From Gracilaria vermiculophylla (Eukaryota > Rhodophyta > Florideophyceae > Gracilariales > Gracilariaceae), in contig JAHNZQ020000079.1 of the NCBI GenBank assembly GCA_019155205.2, positions 549,420 to 613,419 on the forward strand: a stretch of DNA of 64,000 bases. Reading direction: 5' to 3'. Positions 12,324-23,214 of this stretch are shown one piece after another. The position numbers were made by a program, and so were the translations under genes. Each line of letters starts with the position of its first letter. The first letter of the stretch is position 1. The notes beneath the pieces were generated by a model. That model saw nothing but the letters and a program-made list of their open reading frames with translations, ran no database searches and had not been told where the DNA came from.

Positions 12324-12515
12324 CTAGCAATTGTTTAACTGAATATATTTTTCAACGTAGATCTTCATCATGGAAAGACAATTTCCATCGAACATTGCTT
12401 TGCGTCCGAAGAAAGAGCAAAATGTGCTCCAGCCCGATATATAGTCTTTCTGGTGGCCGTTAGAAACTATCAGGACAACTGACAAAAGAACGAGTTCTAT
12501 GCTCATCCTTTTCAT
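12324..12515 (-). CDS. hypothetical 63-residue peptide with signal-peptide-like N terminus
   Basis: ATG at 12515 reading down. The N terminus is M-K-R followed by a hydrophobic stretch (SIELVLLSVVLIV), then SNG, a plausible signal peptidase site. The remaining about 40 residues are polar/aromatic with three cysteines. This is the composition of a small secreted protein or of a first exon. There is no homology by recognition, no RXLR, LFLAK or CHxC effector motif and no recognised promoter. A 63-codon frame in AT-rich DNA can arise by chance, so the call is weak. Confidence 0.25.
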   Translation of the reverse strand: MKRMSIELVLLSVVLIVSNGHQKDYISGWSTFCSFFGRKAMFDGNCLSMMKIYVEKYIQLNNC

Positions 12516-12779
12516 TTTTTTGGTCGCTCACCTCTTTTAAGGAGTCAGAATCACCAGAGGCTGACTCTGAAAATATATGTTAGCGTTAAAGCCAAATTTC
12601 TCCGTGCTTACATTCCACATGATAGTCTAATTTAGATATTACTTTCAAAAACGTTTTGCAATATCTGAAGCAACAGGATCGCGGTTTACCACAGCCCGCA
12701 AATTATGTATACATTTGGCATACGCCGTGTACCACAGTGACACCAAATCACTTCAGGAGCATAGCACTAAGCAGCAAGG

Positions 12780-12990
12780 GGAGATTTCATTGATATTAGC
12801 ACGCTCCAGTACGCAGGGGGCTGGGCATCCCCGCCGGGATACTGCACCCATATTGATGACCGGAAGAGAACCCGGAGCCTCGCAGCTTAATCAGAGAGGT
12901 ACGTGAGCGCTTCCCTCCTTGAGAAGTAAAACGAAGCGTCCTGTGGCTGATAGTCGTCCCCTATAGGTTTTACAGTCGACCACCAGGCTA
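12780..12990 (+). repeat. LTR-like segment, probable 5' LTR of lineage-A element H2
   Basis: Aligns with 2850-3055 and shows the same 3'-half layout as the 325-327 bp LTRs of A and B. It is the right distance upstream of the H2 gag. Similarity to 2850-3300 continues past the LTR into leader sequence to about 13220. Borders are not defined. Confidence 0.4.
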
Positions 12991-15406
12991 TCCAGCCATG
13001 AAAACAGGCCTGATTGACCCGCAAGCGCTGCGTTCTCCTCTACCAATTGAAAACCGCAGGGCTGCCGAGCATCCTGTACCTCTACCAGTTCCAGTGCTGC
13101 TGTTATCGTTGAAAGTACCGTTTGGTTTCTATTTCTAGGTTAAGCCACTTTTGCGCTCCCGAGACCTGTAGCTCCCTTATGTTTACCGAGCGGCTCTGCC
13201 TACGCCGTTCGCTGCACAGGATTTTGGTCTCTAGGCCTAGAACGTAGGGGTACACATTGATTGGTTGAGGAGAGAAGATCCGATAGGAAAACTAATTTTA
13301 ACTATCTTTTGCTTGCGAATACTGCTTTACGGCAGTTTGCGAGAGTAATCAACGAATATCAAATGGATCAATGACCTCCAGCTAAGAAGTTAAAACTCCT
13401 TCGCCGGGCGGAGATGCCGCATTTTCTTCTCAAAACCCGACTTTGGACCACTGAGAGAAGGGTTTTAGAAAACAAACAAATAGGTCTTTCCCTAGTGGCT
13501 AGCAGAACGGTGAAAAGCTCGTTCCTAAACCGAGAAGTAAAACATATGTTGTAACGGATCGTAAAGCAGATCCGACAAACTGTATGGGGAAAGGAGTAGA
13601 ATTAAAAAGGGTCACCTTCGCAATTGCTTGCATGAATATCAACGTGAAAACCGCCATATTGTTTGAACGTGCCCAAAGTGATTTGACGAAAAAGATTCTT
13701 ATAGTGGTGCCACAGCGGTTACCAGAACGAAACGCCAAGGATTATATCATCCAAATAATGAGCAGGTCTTTCAAGGAGCATCAGTTCGCGACGTCAATTC
13801 AGGGGCGACCGCCAATTACTCTAACAATACCCGTACGAACACAAGACAACCAAATGGCTGAAGAGAGGTTTACCATATTGGCTGACTAGACTGGCCTTTA
13901 AATCAATATTGGTGGTGGGCAGCCACAAGAAACAACAGGAAAGAGAGCAAAAATAAAAAAAGAGGGCCCCGTACTGTGTGTCCTCCTACACACCACTGGA
14001 AAAGCCATGAAATCAGCCAGGATAGACAGCCCTAACAGCAGTGGTTTTTCGGACTAGTAGGAAGAGTAATGACAGAAGCAAAATGAAAAAAATAATAAAA
14101 CCAATGGCAAGAAGAGCAGTTTGTAAGGTCTGGCTCGTGAAGTTAAAGTTCCAAATCCAACACTAACTTCTAAAAAAAAGAAAAAGACCGCTGAAAAAGA
14201 AAGTAGAAGGAATCTTGCCATAAAAGAGAAACTCGCCGCAAGAAAATACCAAGCGGCGCATATCATGAGAGCCTGATTTTGATGCTGAAAACCTAAAGGT
14301 ACCGTAGCCGTTGAATGAAAGATTCACGAAGGCTGTCAATTACCGCTTCTACAGGTTTGCCAATCCCGAGGCTTGATACACTGAAGGAAGGCGCGCAGAA
14401 ATAAGAAAAAGCGTTGACGATTTGGTTTCGAAATGGAAGCTAGGACAAAAAATGATGATGACCCCATCATAATAATTGTTTTTCTTTAACGGCTAAGCTT
14501 GTATGCAACCAAAATGGTTTCCCAGAGAGCATCTCTGTGTGGCGTTTTCAGTTTTTCATCAAGAAACTAGAGGGCGCAATACCTCACAGTAGGAAGTTGT
14601 GAAACATCATGGTGGTTGACGAGTATTAAGATGCTACGCATCTATTTTCAAGTGGTGAAGAACCTCCCACGGACTTACGATATCGATGCGATCATTCACG
14701 AAGCTCACGCAGAGGTATCGAACAGCGGCTTATGGGCGGGAAAGACCAAACAGGGCCTCGCTTAGACCTCCTTTGCCCCTGCCTCTCGGTGCTTGAATTT
14801 ATTTACCAAGTCTTCGTTATGGACCTTGTAACCAGATAACATACCGAGGGTCGTCCGGGCGCAGGTTCGTGACCTTTTGGAAAACCATCGCAATCTGGAA
14901 TACGACGCACTTTTGTGATACGCCCAAGAGATGGGTGCCACACTACAAGCTTTAAGACGCATGTAAGTACCAACAGGTGTTCCGTTGAGGGAGAAATCGA
15001 TAGCTAAAAGGATTATGGCGATGAATTAGTCCTGTGTCTCGGAAGATTCAGAACCCATCGGAATACCGTCCTCACCACAAAAAATCTACTGAGTGGACGC
15101 AAAAGCGCCCCAGATGGCTAAAGCCTTATCCATATGATGGTCCCGTTTGCCCTCTACTGCAGTACGGGCCACCCCACCTTTTGTACTAATTGGCTTAATC
15201 CAGGCAGTCTTTGGTATGCGCTGTAGATTTCATGCGTCAGGAAGCCCACAGGCTTTTTACCGAACGGAAATGTCTGAAATCATCCAAAAGTTGCAAGCCA
15301 AATGAAATACCTATGAGACATTGGACTTATGTGATCCGTCGATAGGTAATCTTCTGTGCTCTTTCTGATTACCGCTCCACCATTCAGCTACTTCGTGTAT
15401 ATTTAG
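12991..15406 (+). pseudogene. leader and gag of lineage-A element H2, interrupted by CHR1
   Basis: Decayed gag of the host element. The clearest stretch is near 14850-14960, where one frame gives VVRAQVRDLLENHRNLEYDALL followed after a stop by YAQEMGATLQALRRM. I read these as the C-terminal helical part of a gypsy capsid. A lysine-rich stretch lies at 14160-14265. Frame 13584-13889 (101 residues) has no known motif but sits in the gag N-terminal position. Many stops are present. The gag ends abruptly at 15406, where CHR1 is inserted. The same element resumes at 21221 with a protease-like sequence. Confidence 0.55.
15402..15406. repeat. target-site duplication TTTAG, left copy (CHR1)
   Basis: Identical 5 bp at 15402-15406 and 21216-21220, immediately flanking the TG...CA termini of the CHR1 LTRs. 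Five bp is the length made by Ty3/gypsy integrases. Confidence 0.9.
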
Positions 15407-15757
15407 TGTAACGAATCCAGCCATATACCCTAGCGATGCAAGCGAGTCGCGCTTCAAACTACAAGCCTTGTCCCTGCACGCCGCCACGCGGCGCACAAGA
15501 ACATTGCAGTTTGTCAGCACGACGTTTGGTTCAAGCCACTGCGCAACATTGCGCCGTGTGCTTCAAGCACTTCAAGCACGCATCGAACAGTTCAAGCGCA
15601 CGACGACAGAGCGCCGTGCTCTACGAACGTACAAGTGGATAAAGTAGAATGTGAGACGCTTAACGTATAGTTTCAAGAATTACTATAAAAAAAGTCAGAC
15701 CTACCCTGGACAAGAGCGTGGTCCTAGCCAGGCTTCTTCCAACTCTCCTGTGTAACA
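15407..15757 (+). repeat. CHR1 5' LTR (351 bp)
   Basis: Begins TGTAACGA and ends TGTAACA. It matches 20864-21215 over its whole length. TACTATAAAAAAAG near 15680-15695 is a possible TATA-type promoter for element RNA. It contains a direct hexamer pair CTTCAAGCACTTCAAGCACG. Confidence 0.93.
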
Positions 15758-15759
15758 TT

Positions 15760-15768
15760 TGGTAGCAT
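15760..15768 (+). promoter_or_regulatory. primer-binding site of CHR1 (initiator Met tRNA type)
   Basis: TGGTAGCAT begins two bases after the 5' LTR. Its first 8 bases (TGGTAGCA) equal the complement of the 3' end of typical eukaryotic initiator Met tRNA, including CCA. The match stops after 8 bases, perhaps through decay. Confidence 0.6.
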
Positions 15769-15845
15769 CTTTTTACGATCCTCCCGCTGGATCCTCCCTG
15801 TCTCTTTCCCCTTTATCCCCTTTTTTCCCCTCATTCCCGTGTTTC

Positions 15846-17348
15846 ATGAGCTCTAATGATCCCTGTTTACGGACGATATCCGCTACGTCTCGTTCAAGTC
15901 GTCTACCACGCCGTTCAGCCCCACTGGCGGGAAATGCACGAGCTGGACCACGCACCCGATCTGTGACAGCCGCAGCGGTTGCTGCTTCAACTGCTGCGGC
16001 CGCTGCTGAAATGGAACTGGGAGTTTTCGACCTAGCAGAGGCTGGCCAACACCAACGCTCGCCCTCCCCGGAGATTGCCCCATCACCGCGCTCCCAGCCC
16101 CGACTGGTGCATGAGTTCGAGCATAGGTCAGGGTCGAGGGACTCCATCGCACTCGGTGCGATCCTTCGCTCTCTGCGCAGCCAACAAAATGCCATGGAGT
16201 CATCGGCTGTACAGATGCGACATTGAGAGACACGGATGTCGGGGCAAGTTGAGACTCTCGAACGCCGTTTCGAAGCTTTCGAGCCCTACGCGACACCCCA
16301 AAACCGCACATATCCACTCCTCACTACCCCAAACGCGGTGGCTCTCGACATGCTTTAGCATAGGAATCAGGAAAAGTCTCCCGTCGAAGCCCATCCGGAT
16401 GCCCTGGTCGTTAGGTCGGACACCAAAATATGCCAGACAGTTGCTGGAACCCATGCTCCGCCAATAGCAACGGCGGCCGAGCTATATGCTCGAGGTAGAA
16501 AGCCTACCAGCCGTTCGGATATCGCAAACTCTGTCAAAGCCGCGTGCAATATCACATACGCCGCAACACAGGATGAAAGGTCTTCTGTGTGCGTGAAAGA
16601 CTTCATTTCAGGCGTCCGCAAAGTCACATTACTCTTTCCTGAAGTAACGACTTCCCAAGAAGTGCACATAGCGGTCTGCCAACTCCAAAAGGCAGTAAAC
16701 CGCTGGTACAATCGAGCCAGATGCCATGGAAAAACCTTTACGTCTTTTAAGGGTCTCGAAGCCGGACTACTGGAAGCCTTTGTCCCCGCAAACGAGCTGG
16801 CGGAGGCACGCTTGAAACGTATCCAGTTTCGTATCCACGGCCCCATGGAAGACCATCTCAGTCGATTCATACAGCTTAGTGAGACCTGTGAGACCCCCCT
16901 TTCCAAGGCCTATAGCTATCTGCATTTTTCCCTCCCGACGGCCTACAGATGCAAATTATCGGAGCATTACCCAACGGGATCCCGTCCCGATCTGGAACAC
17001 GCCTTGAAATTTGTTCGTACGCTCCATACAGCTGATAAATCGCATACGACGGCTCCCAGCGCTTCTGAGCAGTCTGGCAAATCTCGCCAGAGGAGCAGTC
17101 GTAACCACCAAGGGCATCGCTCCGGCACGAGTTCGACAAACCTCCCCGACCCCGCCGATATCAATGAGGACGCCAATGTGCAATCATGGGGAGCAGCGGA
17201 GATGTTCAATGAAGACCACAACCGCATTTAACGGGCTCATAACTGGTGTATGCGCTGTGGGCAGCGCTCATGGAGTGATCTGAACCACCGCTGTCGCATA
17301 AGCATGGTGCATGCCTCGCGTGATAGGCAATCGCACGCAAAAAACTAA
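15846..17348 (+). pseudogene. CHR1 gag (nearly intact frame with in-frame stops)
   Basis: Read from ATG 15846, one frame runs to TAA at 17346-17348 with no frameshift and only three internal stops (TGA 16224-16226, one TAG near 16356, TAA 17229-17231). The N-terminal 120 residues are Ser/Pro/Ala-rich and low complexity. The central part (about 16490-17030) is the helical capsid region, with SVKAACNITYAATQ and VCVKDFISGV and a downstream RFIQLSETCETPLSK. The C-terminal part is polar and ends in a zinc-knuckle-like CMRCGQ...NHRC near 17250-17300. Its spacing is C-x2-C-x9-H-x-C, not the standard C-x2-C-x4-H-x4-C, so it may have lost a base or be atypical. Gag forms the particle that packages element RNA. 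Confidence 0.7.
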
Positions 17349-18101
17349 AGCCGCCGCACATCGGTGCGGCTCCCCCCAATTCTTCTCCTCTCCACCCCCC
17401 CCTCCCCACATGACATGGCAAATGCATCCCACACCACTATTCCCACCCTTTCAGCGGTGGATGTGAATCCCACGCGAGAGATGATGTACAAAGCTACTCT
17501 GAATGGCCACAGCGTTGCCTTCCATCTGGACCCTGACGCCTCGCACGCCTTCCTCTCCCCCGCTGCCGCCAAATTGTGTAACCTCCCTTTGCAACCCTCG
17601 CACTTCTGCCAAACGGAACTCGGAGACAGCTCCACCAACCCGATTTTGGCAGAAGCAGAAGCAACCATCTCTATGAAAGATTGCTGCGCATCAATAACAG
17701 CGTATGTGATCAAGATGAAGGAGCACAGCAATAACCTACCCTTGACCACGGTAGGCCGTCCGTGGCTCCGTCAGACATTACCAACCATCGAGTGGTCGTT
17801 ACATCCGCTCTCCATCAAGCACGCAGATGGATCGAGCTTCACCATACACCCTCGTCGCTCCGTATCCCCTAAAACACTGTCGAACACGGACACGATACCG
17901 ACGATACCCTTCAAACGACTTCGCAGATTGGCCAAGAAGCAATCCTGCGAGCTGTATGCTATTCGACTCATCCCGGCTTCCTCCGTCAACTGCCATCCCG
18001 ATCTAACGGAAGTTATTGACGAGTTTCAAGATGTTTTTCGGGAAGAGCTCCCCGATACTCTACCGCCGTCTCGCGAGTTCGATTTTAAAAATCAACCTTA
18101 G
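17349..18101 (+). pseudogene. CHR1 protease and reverse transcriptase N-terminal linker
   Basis: Same reading frame as gag, open to TAG at 18099-18101. The aspartic protease region is at about 17490-17800. FHLDPDASHAFLS occupies the place of the family motif LDSGASHxFIS, so the catalytic D-S/T-G has become D-P-D, which should abolish activity. The second half carries TTVGRPWLRQ, corresponding to the LG.PWL block of gypsy proteases. The C-terminal EFQDVFREELPDTLPPSREFDF is the conserved linker that precedes reverse transcriptase. Gag and pol being in one frame suggests the ancestor made a single polyprotein. Confidence 0.75.
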
Positions 18102-19003
18102 AAGCGACGAACCGCCCCCTGTGCGACCCGTCATTCGGCTCTCTGCACAGGAACTTCTCGTCCTCCGCAACACATTGGATGCCCACTCCGAAAAGGCCTC
18201 CGTCGTCCTTCAGCCTCTCCTTACGGAGCACCCGTCTTCTTCGTGAAAAAGAAATCCGGCGAGCTCCGTATGGTCTGCGACTATCGCGGCCTCAACCGCA
18301 AAACCATCTCGGACTCTACTCCACTTCCCCTCATCGATGAAGATTTGGATCAGGTGGCGGGCGCGAAGTTCTTCTCTCTGATCGACATAGTGGGCGCCTA
18401 CCAACAAATGCGCATCAAGGAGAGTGACTGCCATAAGACATCCATAAGGACGCGATTTGGGTCTTTCGAGTGGCGCGTCCTGTGCTTTGGACTCACTAAC
18501 GCGCCAGCCGCCTTCTCACGACTGATCGTCTCCGTCCCACGTCACTTGAATGGCCATTGTCTTGTACTGTATTTGGATGATATCCTCGTCTACAGTCGTT
18601 CACTGGAGGAACACAAGTTGCATTTGCATGCCGTCCTCGAGGCACTTCGCAAAAACCAGCTGTTCGCAAAATTGAGCAACTGTGCTTTTGGTGTTCGCGA
18701 AGGGGACTTCCTTTGCTTTAGAATACCTGCCCAGGGAATCGCCAAGCAGGATCATCTTGTTACTGCAGTTGGTGACTGGCCAACACCCCGGAATATCCGC
18801 CATGTTCAGCAGTTTCTGGGCCTCGCCAACTTTCATCGGCGTTTTGTCAAAGGCTATGCACACATACTGCGCCCGATCTCGTATCTACTGGGCTCACGCG
18901 TTTTCGAATGGGGCTCAGAGCAGGCCAATGCCTTCACCATCATTAAGGACTCTTTGACATCAGCGCCAGTTTTGGCACACGCGGACGCCTCAAAAGAGTT
19001 TTT
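18102..19003 (+). pseudogene. CHR1 reverse transcriptase
   Basis: Synthesises element cDNA from RNA. The part 18190-19003 is in the gag-pol frame: SPYGAPVFFVKKKSGELR, then CDYRGLN, FFSLIDIVGAYQQMRI (first catalytic Asp), FGLTNAPAAFSRL, LYLDDILVYS (intact YLDD), and the thumb and connection QFLGLANFHRRFVKGY. Between 18102 and about 18180 the correct reading is one frame over (RSDEPPPVRPVIRLSAQEL), so two compensating indels lie here. Another frameshift near 19000 moves the downstream RNase H into a different frame. The catalytic core is otherwise well preserved. Confidence 0.85.
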
Positions 19004-19670
19004 TTGGCTACCGACGCTTCCCAATGCGCCGTCAGTGCCACGCTGTCGCAGGCGAGGCATCCCATCGCATTCTTATCCAACCGCCTCTCACCCACTGAGA
19101 CCTGGTGGGATACCGGCGATCAGGAACTCCTTGCTGCAATGATTGCTCTTCGCACGGGGAGCCCTTATCTCCGCGGACGGCATTTTACGCTCTTGACGGA
19201 TCATGATCCGATGACGTACCTCCAAACAAAACCCAAGCTGTCCGGTTGCCAGTGTCGCTGGTTGGACGTGATCCAGGAATTCTCCTTCGACATTAAGCAT
19301 GTCGCTAGGACCAAGAATGTCGCCCCCGATGCCCTCGGCCGCCGTCCTGACCACGAACTTCCGCGTCTGTGCGCTCTCATGGCACAGTTCGACGACCTCC
19401 GGAACCGTGTACGGGCTGCGTATGCTACGGATGCTCTTGCTTCAAAACTACTCAACTGCGACACTTCTCCGGGCCCATCCACCACACACCTACCAAACAA
19501 CTTCAAATTCAATGAGGGAGCCATCTACTGGACTGCCACTCTCCCAGCACGCATGTACATCCCCGAAGGGCCCTTACGCACGGAGCTAATGCAGCACTTT
19601 CATGGACTCGGGCATCTCGGAGCTGATAAGACGTATTGCACAGTTATGCGCCACGCGTATTAGCCCCAGA
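19004..19670 (+). pseudogene. CHR1 RNase H and integrase zinc-binding domain
   Basis: RNase H removes the RNA strand after reverse transcription. ATDAS, DQELLAAMIAL, LLTDHDPM and VAPDALGRRP carry the four acidic residues (D, E, D, D) expected of the family. Then PARMYIPEGPLRTELMQ and HFHGLGHLGADKTY begin the integrase HHCC finger. The frame is closed by TAG at 19661-19663, and the two Cys (KCRSYQ; the first Cys of the CxxC pair is present but the second reads Y) follow after the stop. So the finger is both interrupted and missing one ligand. Confidence 0.8.
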
Positions 19671-20640
19671 TGTACCGGGATATCTTTAATTTCGTGCGCA
19701 AATGCCGTTCATATCAGGTGAACAAGAAACCCAACTTCGCTCCTCCAGGACGCCTACAGCCACTCCCGATCCCTCAACGATGTTGGGACATCATCTCCTT
19801 CGATTTCCTCACGGAGCTTCCCCCGCAACAGTAACGGCCAGGATACCATCCTTGTGATCGTGGACAAACTCTCAAAGCGAGCCCTTATTATCCCAACCTC
19901 CAAGGCCGCATCTGCGCAGGGGACTTTTGGGCTACTCGACACACACTTGTTTTCCAAGTATGGAACACCAACCACGATGATCTCAGACCGCGACCCCAAG
20001 GTCACTTCTCACATCTGGCGATCCTTTACGCGGCTGTTGCGTATCCGGAACAAAATCATGTCCGCTGACCACCCTGAGAAAGATGGACAGTCCGAAAATC
20101 TAATCCGGACGCTCTCATCGATGCTACGTTCCTCCATACAAGCAGCGCCAGCCGATTGGCACCTCGCTCTTCCAACACTGGAGTTCGAATACAACTCCTC
20201 CGGTCATGGCTGCACCCGTCTTTCCCCTTTTGAAGTCAGTCTTGGCTACATCCCGCACTCGCCGGCCACCCACGCTCTGGAAAACAAAATAACGCAGGCT
20301 GCACTCGACTCTGATTCTCGGCGCCAGTCACTCACAGCCCTGGCAAGTGACAACTTAGCCATCGCTGTCACCCGACGGAAGCATTACGCCGACCGCCACC
20401 GCTCCAAACTACACCTGGAACAGGAAGACCTCGTCCTTCTGCGCGGCAACCGGCTCACGACAGCGCGACGAGCTACAATCCCACGAAAGTGGCAGCCCCG
20501 CTTCAAAGGACCCTTTCGCGTCCTCAAGAACCTGGGGCCAGTCACGTATCGCCTGGAGCTCCCGCCAATACACACACGAAGTGTACTACATATCAAAGCT
20601 ACGCCGCTTTTACGGAGAGCCATCAGGCCCTCTTGATATC
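19671..20640 (+). pseudogene. CHR1 integrase catalytic core and C-terminal domain
   Basis: IISFDFLTELPP supplies the first catalytic Asp. After a frameshift near 19830, ISDRDPKV gives the second Asp and KDGQSENL the Glu, 35 residues later. The C-terminal domain shows LVLLRGNRL (the GDLVLL block of the family), PRFKGPFRVLKNLGPVTYRL and HIKATPLLRR near the end. The canonical T in GQTER is S and the R is N. The frame opened at 19854 runs to a stop at 20636. All three catalytic residues remain, but the frameshift prevents a continuous protein. Confidence 0.85.
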
Positions 20641-20835
20641 GTTATCAATAATGACGGCGTCGTGGAACAGGAAGTGGACCGCATTCTGGACAAGCGACGT
20701 GCCAATCGGCTCGTTTCCTACCTCACGCAGTTCTGCGGCGATAGCGAATCCGATGCCGTTTGGCTACCACGCGCGGCGCTTCGGAACTGTTGCGCGAAAG
20801 TCATCGGATTCAACCTGCAGCAGAAACCTCACTGA
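20581..20835 (+). pseudogene. CHR1 chromodomain-like C terminus
   Basis: In the +1 frame relative to integrase, the segment MYYISKLRRFYG then VEQEVDRILDKRR... SDAVWLPRAAL ends at TGA 20833-20835. The V..E...ILD(HR)R opening followed by a W.P block is the layout of chromodomains at the end of chromovirus integrases, which target chromatin marks. Divergence is high and the aromatic cage cannot be confirmed. The overlap with the integrase frame reflects a frameshift near 20590-20630. Confidence 0.55.
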
Positions 20836-20849
20836 GGACAGTTTCGTCT

Positions 20850-20863
20850 AAAAAGGAGAAGAG
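20850..20863 (+). promoter_or_regulatory. CHR1 polypurine tract
   Basis: AAAAAGGAGAAGAG lies immediately before the 3' LTR. This is the plus-strand cDNA primer of LTR retrotransposons. Confidence 0.85.
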
Positions 20864-21215
20864 TGTAACGAATCCAGCCATATACCCTAGCGATGCAAGC
20901 GAGTCGCGCTTCAAACTGCAAGCCTTGTCCCTGCACGCCGCCACGCGGCGCACAAGAACATTGCAGTTTGTCAGCACGACGTTTGGTTCAAGCCACTGCG
21001 CAACATTGCGCCGTGTGCTTCAAGCACTTCAAGCACGCATCGAACAGTTCAAGCGCCCGACGACAGAACGCCGTTCTCTACGAACGTACAAGTAGATAAA
21101 GTAGAATGTAATACGCTTAACGTCTGGTTCCAAGAATCACTATAAAACAAAGCCAGACCCACCCTGGACAAGAGCGTGGGCCTGGCCAGACTTCTTCCAA
21201 CACCCCTTTGTTACA
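20864..21215 (+). repeat. CHR1 3' LTR (352 bp)
   Basis: TGTAACGA...TTACA, aligned end to end with 15407-15757. It is followed at once by TTTAG (21216-21220), the right copy of the target-site duplication. Confidence 0.93.
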
Positions 21216-21220
21216 TTTAG

Positions 21221-22200
21221 GACCCCGCAATCATGCCCAACTCTTCTGCAGGCTTAATCACGAAACAAGCAGGGGGTGATGCGGATTCAAAAGGGACTCA
21301 GTACGCGCCCATTTAGAATAGGAGCCAACTAACAGGGAACGCTGCAGAATTAGTCACTGAATAACAATCTGGTCACAACCCCTGACTCTGGGACGCCAAA
21401 CCCACAGGACGTCTCACGTAAGGAAAACTAAAAGCGATCAGACATGCGGCCGACCCCAACTGAACAACGAATTGCGGCAACACAGACCCACAGAAACCTC
21501 AGAGAGATAGAAACTAAATAGCTGGCAAAGAAACATGGGGTTGTGATCAAAAGAATTCCGTTTTCTAAATACAATATAACAACTACGGGTTTTCTATCAC
21601 CATTAGGGTCTCAAGAACATAACGAGCACCATGTGTAGCTTTCCCAAGCACCGGCGCTGGACCTAATCTGGCAGCCGAAAATCTGCTGCCAACTAGAATT
21701 CTTCAACAGATTCACCTTGTGTCCCTGCAAAATCCTCTGGTAGATGCCAATCAACTGCCATTTTCCACCATGGGCTCGAAATTACTTCAAATACCCCTAG
21801 AGAGTCTAAATGTCCGCGCGCAGTTTACCGTGCTCACTTACTTGGCGATGGACTGTAACCTGAGAAATTCCGTCATTGACCACCACGTCACGTCTATTTC
21901 CTGGCGTAAAGGGACGAATTATCTCCGCAATGGAGTCTGCATCGCTATTTTGGGCCGATATCTTTGGCACAAACAACCAAAGGATAATGAGAAACCGACA
22001 TCTTCAGGTAGCACGTCCTGAAAGAAATGCTTTACCCCAGATGTAATGCTACAGCCATCACAAAATGTACTTGTGTAAATGACCTGTGACCAAGCCGGAG
22101 TATTCTCGCTCACAAAATGACTCCGGCCAGTTGGAACATCATCTCATTTGATGGCCAATAAAATCGGGGATAAAATTCGGAACACATCGTCTTGAATGCT
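21221..22200 (+). pseudogene. H2 protease region (continuation of the element split by CHR1)
   Basis: One frame near 21635-21700 reads PSTGAGPNLAAENLLPT, matching the lineage-A protease start (A: LDTRAGPNLVHADVL; B: LDS.ICPNVVHADVL). The frame 21719-22021 continues with SLNVRAQFTVLTYLA, NSVIDHHVTSISWRKG and VCIAILGRY, equivalent to the GTSFIDRHV.AI block that follows the protease in this lineage. The first catalytic Asp is replaced (P-S-T-G). The stretch before 21600 is decayed gag tail. The order gag | CHR1 | protease shows CHR1 landed inside H2. Confidence 0.65.
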
Positions 22201-22917
22201 TTTTGCAAACGTCAGTGACCGCGCGGGAAAGCTTTCCAAATGGAATTTTGTCAGCTGGGCGCTCCCGGCTTCAAGCGTACTATTTGCTATTTTCGGCAAA
22301 TTGGTCAACGAGGCCAAAGACTCTAAGGAGGGGGGACAGACGTCACTCCTACTTACCAAAAGGACCAGACTGCTGCTCGGAAGGAAAGTGGGAACCTTGT
22401 ACTCGAAGAAGATGTCCTGAGGGAAAAAATTGCAACCTATTGTAACCACTCACCTCCATGTGATACTGAACCTTGGGCTCAATCAAAGCTACAAAGGACC
22501 AGCTTGATCTGACCTCAGAAGCGCATCCACCCTACAAGGCTCCGTATAGTGCGGGATGATGGTCCCGAGATGTATGATTCCAAGAAATGAAATATATGCC
22601 CAAAGAAGGTATGACAGAGCGCGCTAGGTCAAAATGGACCAGCCCCATGACTTTGATACAGGGGAAGAGAGACACTATAATCGAATTTTTGTTTTGATTA
22701 TCAAGAGTTCAATATCGTGTCGATGCGGGATTCATAACCTATGACCCCAATATAAGAGTACATTGCCTCACAAGCAGATGCAAAAGTATTAACCGCCTTG
22801 GATGCTAATTATGGCTACAGGTAAGTGGTTATTACGAAATTAGACAAAACTAAAACGACGTTTACGTGCCATGTTGATCTCTAATGTTTTAGAAGAATGC
22901 CATTTGGTTTGCTCAAC
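22201..22917 (+). pseudogene. H2 reverse transcriptase, N-terminal half (interrupted by G3)
   Basis: Fragments of lineage-A reverse transcriptase in several frames. ARSKWTSPMTLI lies near 22620-22660, FDYQEFNIVSMRDS near 22690-22725, and ALDANYGYR near 22796-22820 (first catalytic Asp, family LDANSGYW). These are followed by KTTFTCHVDL and RRMPFGLLN, ending at 22917. The next host codons resume at 28239 in the same frame, so the reading frame is simply split by G3. Confidence 0.75.
22913..22917. repeat. target-site duplication TCAAC, left copy (G3)
   Basis: Identical to 28234-28238. It flanks the TG...CA ends of the G3 LTRs. Confidence 0.9.
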
Positions 22918-23174
22918 TGTGCGCTTTACGGTAGGAAGGCGCAAGGTTTTTGGGGAGATGAGGGCCTCTCTGTTCGCTTACCTTGCTTACCTGGTGGGGT
23001 TGTGTCAGAATATTAAATACTACCAATGTGTTTCCCTATGCTGAAACAATGCCTGGACGCATGCCATTCTTGGATGTCGTAGTCGAAGATGAATGGTATG
23101 GCGGATTAAAATTAAACCTATATACCGGTTTTGCGTAGCTGCCTTGCGTGGTTGCTTGCTGGGCATCAACTACA
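22918..23174 (-). repeat. G3 3' LTR (257 bp)
   Basis: On the plus strand it reads TGTGCGCT...CAACTACA. It pairs with 27973-28233. Plus-strand neighbour 22917 is host sequence. Confidence 0.9.
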
Positions 23175-23186
23175 CTCCCCTTCTTC
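23175..23186 (-). promoter_or_regulatory. G3 polypurine tract
   Basis: On the minus strand GAAGAAGGGGAG directly precedes the 3' LTR, the expected plus-strand primer. Confidence 0.75.
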
Positions 23187-23214
23187 AGAGACAAAGTTGT
23201 ATTTAAGCTTTTCT

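Larger units (their letters stand above)
15407..21215 (+). mobile_element. complete Ty3/gypsy chromovirus 'CHR1' (5809 bp), inserted in H2
   Basis: Full structure: LTR 15407-15757, primer-binding site at 15760, gag, protease, reverse transcriptase, RNase H, integrase, C-terminal chromodomain-like segment, polypurine tract 20850-20863, LTR 20864-21215, and 5-bp TSD TTTAG on both sides. The PR-RT-RH-IN order with a chromodomain places it among chromoviruses. By eye the two LTRs differ at about 21 of 351 positions (near 6%), so it inserted some time ago but later than G3 if rates were equal. Coding parts carry about four in-frame stops and several frameshifts, so it is not autonomous now. Its GC content is visibly higher than that of the surrounding DNA. 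A decayed cousin lies at 1500-2830. Confidence 0.93.

Noticed and set aside
14054..14266. Hydrophobic minus-strand frame suggesting a membrane protein
   Set aside because: It is the complement of a lysine-rich gag stretch (AAA codons read as Phe/Leu).
15773..16317. Minus-strand frames of 140 and 144 residues in CHR1
   Set aside because: They mirror the Ser/Pro/Ala-rich gag N terminus; GC-rich shadows with no conserved motif.
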